From: Chloroflexota bacterium | GTDB lineage: Bacteria > Chloroflexota > Anaerolineae > UBA2200 | Reading direction: 5' to 3' | DNA: 64,000 bases | NCBI GenBank assembly: GCA_014360905.1 | Contig: JACIWW010000013.1 | Location: 1-64,000, forward strand | Shown: positions 34,548-43,567 of the stretch, piece by piece | Numbering within the stretch: position 1 is the first letter of the stretch | Layout: the number at the start of each line of letters is the position of its first letter | Translations under genes and position numbers: made by a program | The notes under the pieces: model-generated | The model's input: only the letters and a program-made list of their open reading frames with translations | Databases searched by the model: none | What the model was told of the DNA's origin: nothing

Positions 34548-35271
34548 GTTTTTCCTTCCTCAGTAGGATTCCGTTCGCCTTGCAGCAGGTAATGGAACAC
34601 GTATTTGCCGCGCGGGTTGTTGAAACGCCAGCGGAAGAAGGACTCATCCTGTACCGGTTGCATCTTAGGACACTCATATCTTTGCACCGCAACCAGGCGC
34701 GACATCTCCTCGGACCAAGGCTCATGCGAAATCAGGATATCGCCCCACCTGCCGGTGCGAATGCGACTCGCTTCCAAAGGGAGTCTCCTCCGTCCTGCCA
34801 CTATGTATCGAATGAGACCAGCAAGAGTACATCTCGTGGCATAGATCCTGGTTGCTAGAGGGGCATAGCCTGTTTTCAACGCGACTGGCAGGGAATTCTT
34901 ATTGACAGTAGTAGAAAGGTGTAGAGGATATCGCTGAGCGTACATTTTCATCGCCGCGCGTTCATGGCGGTGTACAAACCCTTTTGCCGATGTACAAGAT
35001 GGACGCAGGCATCCGCTCCGTTTAACACTCCTTATTGTCATTGTATCCAGGGATCGCGAACTTGCTAACATACACCCCTCTGAAACCGACCACTTCCCCT
35101 TGGTACAGTGCGACCGTGCCCAAAGGGACTTCTGTATAAGGGTTGTCATGGTACTTTCATCGGATATAAGCGAGATTGATCTTGATGTCAGAGCCTAAGA
35201 GATATCGCTGGCAATTGGGCAACCTGCTCCGCGAACTCGGGCTCGTAAGGGCAGATCTCGTACTCTGTCAC
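34544..35271 (-). pseudogene. Frameshifted GNAT-type acetyltransferase of a polysaccharide locus
   Basis: Conserved pieces lie in different frames on the minus strand: VTEYEICPYEPEFAEQVAQL (GTG at 35271), then in another frame NPYTEVPLGTVALYQGEVVG and FRGVYVSKFAIPG, then a third stretch AMKMYAQRYPLHLSTTVNKN continuing to ESFFRWRFNNPRGKYVFHYL. An in-frame stop follows NDNKEC. Read together these make one acetyltransferase of about 240 aa, so at least two indels and a stop have killed it. Confidence 0.75.
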
Positions 35272-35302
35272 GACCTATACTCCACTAATTCCCTTTTGCT
35301 AT

Positions 35303-35869
35303 TTACCACTGCTCGTAATAGGACTGCTCGATGTTCACCCTCCACAAGTCGTGGTGCTCTCCCAGCAGATTCCTCGCAGCCAGCATGCCTGTGAGCATGG
35401 AGTGATCCATATTATTGTACCGATGCAAGCCATTGCGTCCGATCGTCTGCAGATTGTCCAACGTGGACAAAAAGCCGCGGATGATTCCCAAGTTAGTGCG
35501 ATAATCCTGGTCATATACAGGGTAGGCTTTGGTCTGACGGAACACAACTCCATCCTCAACATCCGCTGCCTCTGCCAATCCGATGCTGTTCAGTTCACGG
35601 GTAGCCAGGGCAACGAGTTCGCGGTCGGGCGTGCGCCAGAGGGCGTCTCCCTCGTTGCAGAAATATTCCAGCCCTAGGCTTGTCTTCCCAGCATCGGGCA
35701 CCATCGCTGGGCTCCAATTGCGGAAATTCTGGATGCGCCCCACCTGAACTTCTGGGCTGTGGACATAGATCCAGTTATCAGGGAATGGATTGGGGCAGTT
35801 CAAAATCAGTCCAACCAGGATAAAATCCCGGTAGTGGAGCCCCTGAGCTGCCTCGACCACGGTACTGGA
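35303..35869 (-). pseudogene. C-terminal half of an FAD-dependent oxidoreductase
   Basis: The frame from about 35869 reads VVEAAQGLHYRDFILVGLIL, then FPDNWIYVHSPEVQVGRIQN, FRNWSPAMVPDAGKTSLGLE, and a proper stop after NIEQSYYEQW. This is the second half of the protoporphyrinogen-oxidase/UDP-galactopyranose-mutase-like oxidoreductases common in surface-sugar clusters. The N-terminal FAD-binding GxGxxG half is missing, and the upstream side joins out of frame to a glycosyltransferase. Confidence 0.78.
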
Positions 35870-36444
35870 GAGTAACGCTCATCGAAGCCACCCATCGCCA
35901 GGAAGACATCACGACGGATCGCCCCGCAGCCCGCCCAGAAGGTGGAGGCTTCTTCCTGTGCCGTCTGATGCACATAATGATGAAGTAGATTTTTGTACTG
36001 GGAAAGAAAGTTGGGCTGCGCTGGAGCGTCATCGTAGGAGCCGAAAACGGCGGCCAGTTCAGGCTCATGCTGAAAGGCATCCCTCACCTGGGCAATGGCA
36101 TCTGAAGGGATCATGACGTCAGCATCCACAAAGAAGAGAAGGTCGCTCTGCGCCAGACGCGCACCAAAATTGCGTGCTCCCGCCGGTCCGCCTTGTTTGA
36201 GGGTTTCGGCTATACGGGCGCCGAAAGACAGTGCGATCTCTCTGGCTGCTTCGTTGCTGCCATCGAGCACAACGATCAATTCATCCGGCGGTGGGCTGGC
36301 CTGCATCACGTTGGTCAGACAGCGCCGTAAGTCATCGCTCCCATAATGAGTGGGCACAACGACAGTAATAGTAAGATGGGACACATGCCTCCAACAGACT
36401 TTCGAATTCTCAGGGATTTCAGAATTTCTCATCAATTGTAACAT
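35806..36444 (-). pseudogene. Truncated family 2 glycosyltransferase
   Basis: A GT2 start is clear from VSHLTITVVVPTHYGSDDLR (GTG at 36384 with GGAGG just upstream is the likely true start). It continues with the DXD-type FFVDADVMIPSDA and AGCGAIRRDVFLAMGGFDERY. At that point, just before the usual acceptor-site ED motif, the sequence switches to the oxidoreductase DNA in the wrong frame and ends at 35806. Both flanking genes therefore lost their inner ends in one deletion near 35870. Confidence 0.78.
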
Positions 36445-36494
36445 AGAATAATTATAGAGAGCAAATACGCAAAGTGTGCTTGTGCCAATAGATC

Positions 36495-36715
36495 GTTACC
36501 AGGTGATGCAAGTGGAGCACTTTAGCGCTCATGCGCACTGAAGTGCGCACTACAAACCTGCTGCTCTCCCAGCCACGCTCTAGGCGGACAACAGTCCGCC
36601 GTCTCCTGGCGTGGGCTGTTGTCCACGCCAAGCATGTCGGATAACAAGCTCCTGTCAGGGGGCTTCTCACGTTCAGCCGGGGAATTCATCCCCCGGCTAC
36701 ACTCATCACCTTATC
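36495..36715. repeat. Palindromic repeat mosaic upstream of hpf
   Basis: Modules include GCACTTTAGCGCTC and a TGCGCACTGAAGTGCGCA palindrome at about 36515-36555. GGCGGACAACAGTCCGCC (36583-36600) and GGCGTGGGCTGTTGTCCACGCC (about 36608-36629) follow, then a GGGGGCTT / CCGGGGAATTCATCCCCCGG block at 36650-36700. The whole order parallels 274-421 and 11261-11308. No gene was found between 36445 and 36894. Confidence 0.8.
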
Positions 36716-36749
36716 ACTCATCATTCACGAGATTGCTTCCAGGGCTGTA

Positions 36750-36778
36750 TTGACAATTCTGCAAAAAGCGAGTAAAAT
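36750..36778 (+). promoter_or_regulatory. Promoter of hpf
   Basis: TTGACA (36750-36755), a 17-bp spacer, and TAAAAT (36773-36778). The leader to the ATG is about 110 nt. Confidence 0.78.
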
Positions 36779-36894
36779 AGAGATAGAATGATTGACCGAG
36801 TGCTTTCTTTGTGCACGTTACCGCTAGCGCTCCATGACCCAGCACTTTTCCTGTCCATTTGTTTGTACACACCAAACCAAGAAAGGAGCCAAGT

Positions 36895-37437
36895 ATGATG
36901 CAGCTGATTATCAAGGGTAAGAACATGGAGGTCAGCGAAGCCCTCAAAAAGTACGTGCAGAAAAAGATTGGCAAACTAGACCGCTATCTCCCCACGATTG
37001 ATGAAGCTCGCGTCGAACTCTCCGTAGAAAAGGCCAAGAGCAGCCAGGATCGCCAGGTTGTTCAGGTTACTCTCCGCAGCAACAGCACCATCCTCCGTGC
37101 CGAGGAAAGAAGCGCCGACATGCTTGCCGCTATTGACGCAGTCCGCGACAAGTTGCAGCGTCAGATTAAACGCTACAAAGAACGTCCCATGCGCATGCGC
37201 GAGCGCGCCCGCGCCGCTGCTGCGCAATCCACAGAGGGAGCTGAAGAACTTCCCGCCCGTATTGTACGTACCAAGCGCTTCATCGTGACACCTATGGATG
37301 AAGAAGAAGCAATCGAACAGATGGAGTTGCTGGGGCACGACTTTTTCGTCTTCTATAACCCCAACACCGGCTCGATGAATGTCCTCTACCGTCGTAAGGA
37401 CGGCAACTATGGACTGCTGCAACCGGAACTTGCCTAG
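36895..37437 (+). CDS. hpf: Long-form ribosome hibernation promoting factor
   Basis: 180 aa from the ATG at 36895 (AAAGGAGCC upstream). The first 100 residues form the HPF/RaiA ribosome-binding domain (LIIKGKNMEVSEALKKYVQK, SNSTILRAEERSADMLAAID, VRDKLQRQIKRYKERP). After a variable linker, residues about 122-178 form the C-terminal dimerisation domain of long HPF (RIVRTKRFIVTPMDEEEAIE, ELLGHDFFVFYNPNTGSMNV, YRRKDGNYGLLQPEL). It joins two 70S ribosomes into inactive 100S particles in stress or stationary phase. Confidence 0.96.
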   Translation: MMQLIIKGKNMEVSEALKKYVQKKIGKLDRYLPTIDEARVELSVEKAKSSQDRQVVQVTLRSNSTILRAEERSADMLAAIDAVRDKLQRQIKRYKERPMRMRERARAAAAQSTEGAEELPARIVRTKRFIVTPMDEEEAIEQMELLGHDFFVFYNPNTGSMNVLYRRKDGNYGLLQPELA

Positions 37438-37497
37438 CACAGGGATAGGGGTCGGAGCAGCCGACCCCTATCTTCGCCCCAGACATCGTGGAGGAAT

Positions 37498-37995
37498 ATG
37501 CTTGCCATGTCTGCAAAGAAAACAGTCCTTTTTGTCTGTACTGGCAATGTGTGCCGTTCGCCCATGGCGGCTGGATTTTTCTACGATAAACTGGTCCAGG
37601 AACGAATGGACGGATGTGTACGTGTGCGCTCGGCAGGTATCTGGGCTCTTGAGGGGCAACCGGCCAGCGCCTATGCCTTGCAAGTGATGGGCGAGCATGG
37701 GTTGGACATCAGTGCCCATCGGGGGCGCAACCTGACACAAGCAGATGTGGATGAGGCAGATATAATCCTGGTAATGACCAAACGCCACGCAGAGATTATC
37801 AACCGCGACTTTGCAAACAGTGTTGGCAAGGTCCGCCTGCTCAGCGAGATGGCTGGCGAACCTTACGACATACAGGATCCCTATGGCGGCTCGCTGCTCG
37901 AATACCGTCGCACAGCAGCAGAGTTAGCGGATTTGATTGAGCTAGGCTATGGCAAGATCATGGAATGGCTGCGCTGCCAGTCCAGTGCACAGTAA
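37498..37995 (+). CDS. Low-molecular-weight protein tyrosine phosphatase
   Basis: 165 aa. The CX5R P-loop is FVCTGNVCRSPMA near residue 13, and the catalytic acid is in DIQDPYGGSLLEYR. SAGIWALEGQPASAYA and the following DISAHRGRNL are typical. It could act on protein phosphotyrosine or arginine (YwlE-like) or be arsenate-reductase-related; the DPYGG motif favours phosphatase. A hairpin GGGGTCGG / CCGACCCC (37448-37468) lies between hpf and this gene with no T run. Confidence 0.9.
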   Translation: MLAMSAKKTVLFVCTGNVCRSPMAAGFFYDKLVQERMDGCVRVRSAGIWALEGQPASAYALQVMGEHGLDISAHRGRNLTQADVDEADIILVMTKRHAEIINRDFANSVGKVRLLSEMAGEPYDIQDPYGGSLLEYRRTAAELADLIELGYGKIMEWLRCQSSAQ

Positions 37996-38039
37996 CGATT
38001 TCCCCTTATCCGTCTCACATGCGCTGGGAATCGAGCAAC

Positions 38040-38078
38040 AAAAAGGGGATTGCCCGCAGTGGCAATCCCCTTTGATTT
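38040..38078. terminator. Rho-independent terminator
   Basis: A 10-bp perfect stem GGGGATTGCC / GGCAATCCCC (38045-38054 with 38061-38070), AAAA to the left and TTTGATTT to the right. It ends the hpf-phosphatase transcript and can serve the convergent HNH gene from the other side. Confidence 0.8.
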
Positions 38079-38096
38079 ATCCTCGGAGGACGATTC

Positions 38097-38609
38097 CTAC
38101 TCCCACCATCCCTGCAAAAACTTTTCCCATTCGTGGTTTTGCTCCAGATAAACCTGGAAGAGGTACCTACCGGTAGGGCGTGGTTCGAAAGGCTGGCGTA
38201 GCAAGCGCATACGCGCTTGCTCCAACGTTTTGCCGCCCTTGCGGCGGTTGCAGGTTGGGCACGCACTAACCAGGTTCTCCCAAACGTGCTGGCCACCGCG
38301 GTGGCGTGGCACGACATGATCCATGGTCAGATTGTGCGTTTGCCGCCCACAGTACTGGCAAGTGTAATTGTCGCGGCGAAAGACCTCTTTGCGACATAGA
38401 CGCACGCGTGGCAAGGGACGCCGCACCTGGTACTCCAAGCGGATCACCGATGGTACTGGCCAGGCGCCGTTTACCGAATGGATGAATCCGCGCCCATTTT
38501 CCAAAATCTCCGCTTTTCCGCCCAGGATCATCAGCATCGCCCGTCGCAGATTGCAGACGTTCAGGGGCTCATAATCCTGGTTGAGTACTAATACTGCACC
38601 GTCATCCAT
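38097..38609 (-). CDS. HNH endonuclease family protein
   Basis: 170 aa from the ATG at 38609. It starts MDDGAVLVLNQDYEPLNVCN, characteristic of a widespread chromosomal HNH family (not a homing intron product). The HNH site is CQYCGRQTHNLTMDHVVPRH followed by NLVSACPTCNRRKG, with two CxxC pairs and the catalytic His. The role is unknown; the same protein occurs in many Chloroflexota, Cyanobacteria and Actinobacteria as a single gene. Confidence 0.88.
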   Translation of the reverse strand: MDDGAVLVLNQDYEPLNVCNLRRAMLMILGGKAEILENGRGFIHSVNGAWPVPSVIRLEYQVRRPLPRVRLCRKEVFRRDNYTCQYCGRQTHNLTMDHVVPRHRGGQHVWENLVSACPTCNRRKGGKTLEQARMRLLRQPFEPRPTGRYLFQVYLEQNHEWEKFLQGWWE

Positions 38610-38742
38610 ATTGCCTGCCTTGATGCCTTCTTGTTGCAGTATAGCACAAAGCGGGCGCCAAGTCAATCTGCGATTCCCACCCGCTAAACTGCTATTGCCT
38701 GGCGTTCGGGTTGTCTCCAGCAAACTGGGTAACGATCAGCGT

Positions 38743-40191
38743 CTAGCCCTTCATCACGCCCAGTGGCACCATCTTGGCTACTTTGCGTGCTAGTCCTGCC
38801 TCGTGCACGACGTGGACTACGCGGTCAATGTCCTTATAGGCTTCAGGCGCTTCCTCTGCCAGTCCTTTCCATGGTCCGCGAACGGTGATGCCCTGCTGTG
38901 CCAGACGCTGCTGTACCTCTTCACCACGCACTTGTCTCGTCGAGGCATGGCGGCTGAGCACTCGCCCCGCTCCGTGGCAGGTCGAGGAGAACGATTTGTC
39001 TGCAGCCTCAGCGGTACCTACTAAGAGATACGAAGCAGTCCCCATATCGCCCGGTACCAGGACCGGCTGACCTACGTCGCGGTAATCTGCTGGCAGGGCG
39101 GGATTCCCAGGGCCGAAGGAACGGGTCGCCCCTTTGCGGTGCACGACCACTTTGACGGTACGTCCGTTGATGGTGAACTCTTCGATTTTCGCAATGTTGT
39201 GCGCTATGTCATAGATCAGTTCGAAACTGCGTCCCTTGAAATGGGGAGCCAGCACCCGATCCAGGATCGTGCACACGCGGTGCATGAGCAGTTGGCGGTT
39301 GGCCCAGGCGTAATTCGCGGCGCAGGCCATTGCTGCCATGTACTCTTGCCCCTCTGGTGAGTCGATCGGAGCACAGACCAATTCTCTATCGGGCAGACGG
39401 ATGCCATATTTGTTCAGTGCGCTCTGCAGTTTATTGATGTAGTCATCGCAGACCTGATGCCCCAACCCACGCGACCCAGAATGGATCCACACGACGAGTT
39501 GGCCAGGGAACACTCCGAACTTTTCGGCCACTGATTCATCGTATACCTCTACGACCTCACCAACCTCGACAAAGTGATTGCCCGAACCCAACGTCCCGAG
39601 TTGATCGCCGCCTCGGTCTTTCGCTTTGCGGCTGACCGCACTCGCCCGGGCTCCGGCCAATGCACCGCGCTCCTCCGTGTGCTCTAGATCCTCTTTGGTG
39701 CCGTAGCCCTTTTGCACGGCCCAGCCAGCGCCCTTCTCCAGCACATCATCCATATCCTTGCCAGATAGGCGGATATCCCCGCCACGCCCTACGCCGCTAG
39801 GCACTCCGTGATACAGGGCATCCATGATCTCGGCCATCAATGGCTTGACCCGCGCAGCCTCCAAATTGGTGCGCAGCAAGCGCACGCCACAGTTGATGTC
39901 ATAACCTACTGCCCCCGGCGAGACGACGCCATCCTTCACGTTCATCGCTGCCACACCGCCAATGGGTGGGCCATAACCTTGGTGAATGTCCGGCATGGCT
40001 AGGGTGTATTTCACTACGCCGGGCAGGCAAGCCGTGTTAATGAGCTGTTCGACCGAGCGGTCCTGCAGCGCTGCCTCCAGTAAGTCGTTGTCCGCATAGA
40101 TGCGCGCAGGCACACGCATATCGCTGCGGAAATCCGCTGGGATCTCCCACAAGTATTCTTCGATACGTTTTAGATCTTTCTTGCTTACCAT
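38743..40191 (-). CDS. rtcB: RNA-splicing ligase RtcB
   Basis: 482 aa from the ATG at 40191 (AAAGGAGG nine bases upstream). It joins RNA 2',3'-cyclic phosphate or 3'-phosphate ends to 5'-OH ends, using GTP and Mn2+. Visible are the metal and guanylate motifs GAVGYDINCGVRLLRTN, GTLGSGNHFVEVG, HSGSRGLGHQV, and the GMP-binding His in SSTCHGAGRVLSR. The archease gene is just upstream, the usual activating partner. Confidence 0.97.
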   Translation of the reverse strand: MVSKKDLKRIEEYLWEIPADFRSDMRVPARIYADNDLLEAALQDRSVEQLINTACLPGVVKYTLAMPDIHQGYGPPIGGVAAMNVKDGVVSPGAVGYDINCGVRLLRTNLEAARVKPLMAEIMDALYHGVPSGVGRGGDIRLSGKDMDDVLEKGAGWAVQKGYGTKEDLEHTEERGALAGARASAVSRKAKDRGGDQLGTLGSGNHFVEVGEVVEVYDESVAEKFGVFPGQLVVWIHSGSRGLGHQVCDDYINKLQSALNKYGIRLPDRELVCAPIDSPEGQEYMAAMACAANYAWANRQLLMHRVCTILDRVLAPHFKGRSFELIYDIAHNIAKIEEFTINGRTVKVVVHRKGATRSFGPGNPALPADYRDVGQPVLVPGDMGTASYLLVGTAEAADKSFSSTCHGAGRVLSRHASTRQVRGEEVQQRLAQQGITVRGPWKGLAEEAPEAYKDIDRVVHVVHEAGLARKVAKMVPLGVMKG

Positions 40192-40278
40192 GTCATACCT
40201 CCTTTGTTGGCTAACAGTTGAGGTGGTATGCTGTGCCACCCCGGCCACAAGGATTCCTATACTCAATTGCCAAGCGTA

Positions 40279-40713
40279 TTATACATCAAAAACGATGGTG
40301 GCTTCGTATCCTTCCGCTGTCTGGATGATAGCCAAATCGTGATAGGTAGCTCCCTTGATGATGGTGTGGATGTCTTGATTCTGGTCACCGTGTACGGTTG
40401 CTTCGAGGTGGTAGGGCCCGAGTTCGTGGATATCAAAAGTAGCATACACTTCGTGCTGTGTATCGTGTAGATAGAGCAATTCATTCAGCCAATTGACCAG
40501 CAAGGACTCGTAATCAACGCCCTCTGCTACGACCAGACGGCTTGTGGCAGCCCCGATATGCTCTATGTCGGCCAACTGGCTGAACATAGCATAAGCAGCA
40601 TTGGCAAACAAGTCGCGCAAGTCCTGGCCGTAAATGCGTAGAGCCAAATCGGCCGTGTGATCCAATTGTTCATAACGCCGTCTGGAAGAAGGCTGAGGTT
40701 GTTTGCACATCAT
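40279..40713 (-). CDS. Archease (RtcB activator)
   Basis: 144 aa from ATG-ATG at 40713/40710; GGGAGA lies at suitable distance. RYEQLDHTADLALRIYGQDL is the start of the archease domain with its metal-binding Asp/His. SLLVNWLNELLYLHDTQ and GATYHDLAI are also conserved, and the C-terminal Asp is in IVFDV. It promotes guanylylation of RtcB. Its position 87 bp upstream of rtcB on the same strand supports the call. Confidence 0.95.
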   Translation of the reverse strand: MMCKQPQPSSRRRYEQLDHTADLALRIYGQDLRDLFANAAYAMFSQLADIEHIGAATSRLVVAEGVDYESLLVNWLNELLYLHDTQHEVYATFDIHELGPYHLEATVHGDQNQDIHTIIKGATYHDLAIIQTAEGYEATIVFDV

Positions 40714-40787
40714 GACAGGATCTCCCGTGCTCTGGCGATATGCTTCTCCATTTGCATGCGCATTGTACGCGCATCTGAAGAAGAGCA

Positions 40788-41627
40788 CTACTGAGACAAT
40801 CGTTCCACGAATTGGATGCGTATTTCCTCTCCCTGCAGTTCTCCGTCAAAGCCCAACAGGTGCATTCTGACCTCCGGCGTTTGGCTTTCGGCAGTTGGCT
40901 CTGAGCCGATGTCTACTACGGCTGAATAAGGTCTGCCCTGGATCAGCGCATAAGCCGCATAGACGCCGCTGGCCGGCAGTGCGCAATGTGGCGCAAACTG
41001 CAAGCGCGTGCTGGTCAGTCCTAGTTTCTCATCCTGTTCTATTTCCGAAACGACATGGGTTCTCAATTGATAGTAACGCCCAAGCATCTTGGCTGCTTCC
41101 GTTACCTCTCCTGCGCTCAATAGGTTGCGAATCTGGGTGCTGCTAATAGCAATATCGCCATTTATCACAGGTGCAATCACATGTACGCGAAAACCCAGTT
41201 CTTTGCCTAGTTTCTTTAGCACACGCACATTGCCTTCACGTCCATAGCCCAAAGCAAAGTTCCATCCAACCCACAACTCCCTCATATGCAGATGGTCGCA
41301 TAGACGTTGTACAAAATCCCGGGCCGATGTACGGGCCAATTCCGGCGTGAAGGGCAGGATAACCAACAAATCCACCCCCTGCTCTTCCAGGAGCTCGATC
41401 TTGTCCTCGATGGTGGTCAAACAAATCGCATTGCTGGCAGGAGCCAGGACTGCCTTAGGGAGTGGGTCGAAAGTGACCACTCCACTGAGCCGCTGCGTGC
41501 GCTGAGCTCTGCGTATGAGCTGTCTGAGCAGTTCCTGGTGTCCCACATGCAGCCCATCAAAGGCTCCAATAGCGAGAGCAGTTTCACCTTCTATGTTTGT
41601 TTGCCTTAGGTCACGAATGATCCTCAT
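40788..41627 (-). CDS. ribF: RibF FAD synthetase with degenerate riboflavin kinase domain
   Basis: 279 aa, short for RibF (about 310). The adenylyltransferase half is intact: ALAIGAFDGLHVGHQELL (GxFDGxHxGH), VVTFDPLPKAVL, GWNFALGYGREG, and SSTQIRNLLSAGEV. The kinase half (about 183-279) lacks the usual GxxLGFPTAN: the corresponding stretch is DEKLGLTSTRLQF, so the Mg/ATP-binding PTAN is gone, and the final R-E-x-KF region is missing. It is last in the nusA-truB operon and overlaps truB by 17 bases. Confidence 0.9.
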   Translation of the reverse strand: MRIIRDLRQTNIEGETALAIGAFDGLHVGHQELLRQLIRRAQRTQRLSGVVTFDPLPKAVLAPASNAICLTTIEDKIELLEEQGVDLLVILPFTPELARTSARDFVQRLCDHLHMRELWVGWNFALGYGREGNVRVLKKLGKELGFRVHVIAPVINGDIAISSTQIRNLLSAGEVTEAAKMLGRYYQLRTHVVSEIEQDEKLGLTSTRLQFAPHCALPASGVYAAYALIQGRPYSAVVDIGSEPTAESQTPEVRMHLLGFDGELQGEEIRIQFVERLSQ

Positions 41628-42534
41628 CGCTTATCCGTTGGACAAACACCTTATGTGGTTGCCACAGTCCTTTCTCATCTAGTCGGAGCAGAGCCAGCAG
41701 GCGTCCATTGGCCGCATAAGCACGGCACAGCGCTCCCTGTGGTGCCTCGGATAACTGCACCCGCTGCCCTGAAATAATCTTGTTCTCCGTGGCCCGATCC
41801 ACCACAGTGGCTGGAAAGCCCTGCAAGGCCGTATCGAGCGGGTAAAGCAAATTGTCCACAGTGCCCATGGCCCAAGCCTGCTCCAATTCCTCAAGCGTGA
41901 TCGCTTGCTCAATGCGAAACTGGCCGCTGGCGATGCGAGTTAGGCTCACCAGGTGTGCGCCACAATGAAGACGCTGCCCCAAGTCATGCACCAGAGAGCG
42001 TATATAAGTGCCCTTGCTAGAGTGCACCCGAATCTCTAACTCTGGTGGCTCCCACGCCAGTAATTGGATGTCCCATATCTGCACCTTCCGTTTGGCTCTG
42101 GCAATGTCTTGCCCGCGTCTGGCAAGCCGGTATAGTGGGATGCCGTCACGCTTAATAGCGGAGTACATGGGCGGCGTCTGTTCCACCGACCCTACGAATG
42201 CAGTCAGCCCTTGTTCGACCTGCTCGCGAGTAACTGCTACCTCCGATTGACCGGTAACCTGGCCCTCGGCATCATAGGTATCCGTGCTAATGCCCAGACG
42301 CACCCGGGCGCGATAAATCTTATCGCTGGTTGCCAAATACTCGGCTACTCGAGTTGCCTGGCCCAGGCAGACCAGTAGGACGCCAGTCGCTAATGGATCC
42401 AGTGTGCCTGCATGCCCCACCTTCTTCTGCCCGGTGATTTTGCGCACACGCGCGACAACGTCGTGGGACGTCATGCCACTAGGCTTGTTGATGTTCAATA
42501 TACCGCATAACTCTTGATTGGGCATGCTGTTCAT
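41611..42534 (-). CDS. truB: tRNA pseudouridine-55 synthase TruB
   Basis: 307 aa. Motif GILNINKPSGMTSHDVVARV opens the protein, and HAGTLDPLATGVLLVCLG contains the catalytic Asp. KGTYIRSLVHDLGQRL is also conserved, and a C-terminal PUA-like extension ends the protein. It makes pseudouridine 55 in the T-loop of tRNAs. The order nrnA-truB-ribF is as in many bacteria. Confidence 0.96.
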   Translation of the reverse strand: MNSMPNQELCGILNINKPSGMTSHDVVARVRKITGQKKVGHAGTLDPLATGVLLVCLGQATRVAEYLATSDKIYRARVRLGISTDTYDAEGQVTGQSEVAVTREQVEQGLTAFVGSVEQTPPMYSAIKRDGIPLYRLARRGQDIARAKRKVQIWDIQLLAWEPPELEIRVHSSKGTYIRSLVHDLGQRLHCGAHLVSLTRIASGQFRIEQAITLEELEQAWAMGTVDNLLYPLDTALQGFPATVVDRATENKIISGQRVQLSEAPQGALCRAYAANGRLLALLRLDEKGLWQPHKVFVQRISDEDHS

Positions 42535-42558
42535 GGTACAGGATGCAGGATTTTGCTG

Positions 42559-43542
42559 CTAACTGTTTCCTGCTGACTGCTCTCTTTTGTCTTGTGCCTG
42601 CTTCTGCAAGGCAGTCTCGATCTCATTCAAGATAAGTTCGCGTACTTTGACCATCTTTCCCGCGATCGTGCATCCCGCCGCGCGCGGATGCCCGCCACCT
42701 CCCAGTCGGAACGCCACGTCGGAGATGTCCCAGCCAGGCCCAGCACGCATGGACACCTCGATGCGCCCATCATCCTTCTCGCGAAAGACAATGGCTACAT
42801 CAACTCCCATCGTGCTAGCCAGGAAACTGACTAAGCCATTGCCCTCGTTAGGTGATGCACCGCACTTGCGCATCATGTGCTGATCTATCTCTGTCCACAA
42901 GATGCGCCCACGCCGCTGTACATGGGCCAGTGCTTGGCCCCACAGGCAAATAGTCGAGATCGGTTCTCGGTTAAAGACGAGCTCAGTGATTTCGCTGAGC
43001 GATGCCCCTGCCTGGGTCAAAGCAATAGCCGTGCGCAATTGCTTGGCACTGACGTTGCTCGTACGGAAGCACTGCGTGTCCGTAATCAGCCCGACAAGAA
43101 GCGCCGTAGAAATGTCTTTGTCCAGCGGCACTTTCAGTTGCTTGAGCAACCCATACACGATCTCCGCAGTAGAAGGCAGCAGTTGTACCAGGTTGACTGT
43201 GCCGAAACGCGTGTTTGTCACGTGGTGATCAATGTTGATCACCGGTCGGCTGCCGAAAACGCGCTCATCGTACAGCGAGCCCAGGCGCTCGATGTCACTG
43301 GAATCTATCGTGACAATGACTTCTTCGTTTGTGGGAGGCTGGGCAGTAATTTCGCGCCAGGAAGGAAGAAAATCGAATTTGGCGGGCACCGGATCGGCGC
43401 AAGCCATAATGCACGATTTTCCCAGGTGCCGCAATCCCAGTCCAAGCCCCAGCAGGGAACCGATGGCATCCCCATCTGGGATGATATGGCAAGCGATATA
43501 GACCGATTGGGCTGCCTGAAGGTAGCGCTTCGCGCTATTCAT
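42559..43542 (-). CDS. nrnA: NrnA-type nanoRNase/pAp phosphatase (DHH family)
   Basis: 327 aa. DHH motifs: HIIPDGDAIGSLLGLG, TIDSSDIERLG, NIDHHVTNTRFG. The DHHA1 C-terminal part contains SMRAGPGWDISDVAFRLGGG followed by GHPRAAGC. It degrades 2-5-nt RNAs from the 3' or 5' end and dephosphorylates pAp. It sits between rbfA and truB, the usual place. Confidence 0.94.
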   Translation of the reverse strand: MNSAKRYLQAAQSVYIACHIIPDGDAIGSLLGLGLGLRHLGKSCIMACADPVPAKFDFLPSWREITAQPPTNEEVIVTIDSSDIERLGSLYDERVFGSRPVINIDHHVTNTRFGTVNLVQLLPSTAEIVYGLLKQLKVPLDKDISTALLVGLITDTQCFRTSNVSAKQLRTAIALTQAGASLSEITELVFNREPISTICLWGQALAHVQRRGRILWTEIDQHMMRKCGASPNEGNGLVSFLASTMGVDVAIVFREKDDGRIEVSMRAGPGWDISDVAFRLGGGGHPRAAGCTIAGKMVKVRELILNEIETALQKQAQDKREQSAGNS

Positions 43543-43567
43543 GCTCCGCTACTGCTCCTTGCAAAGT

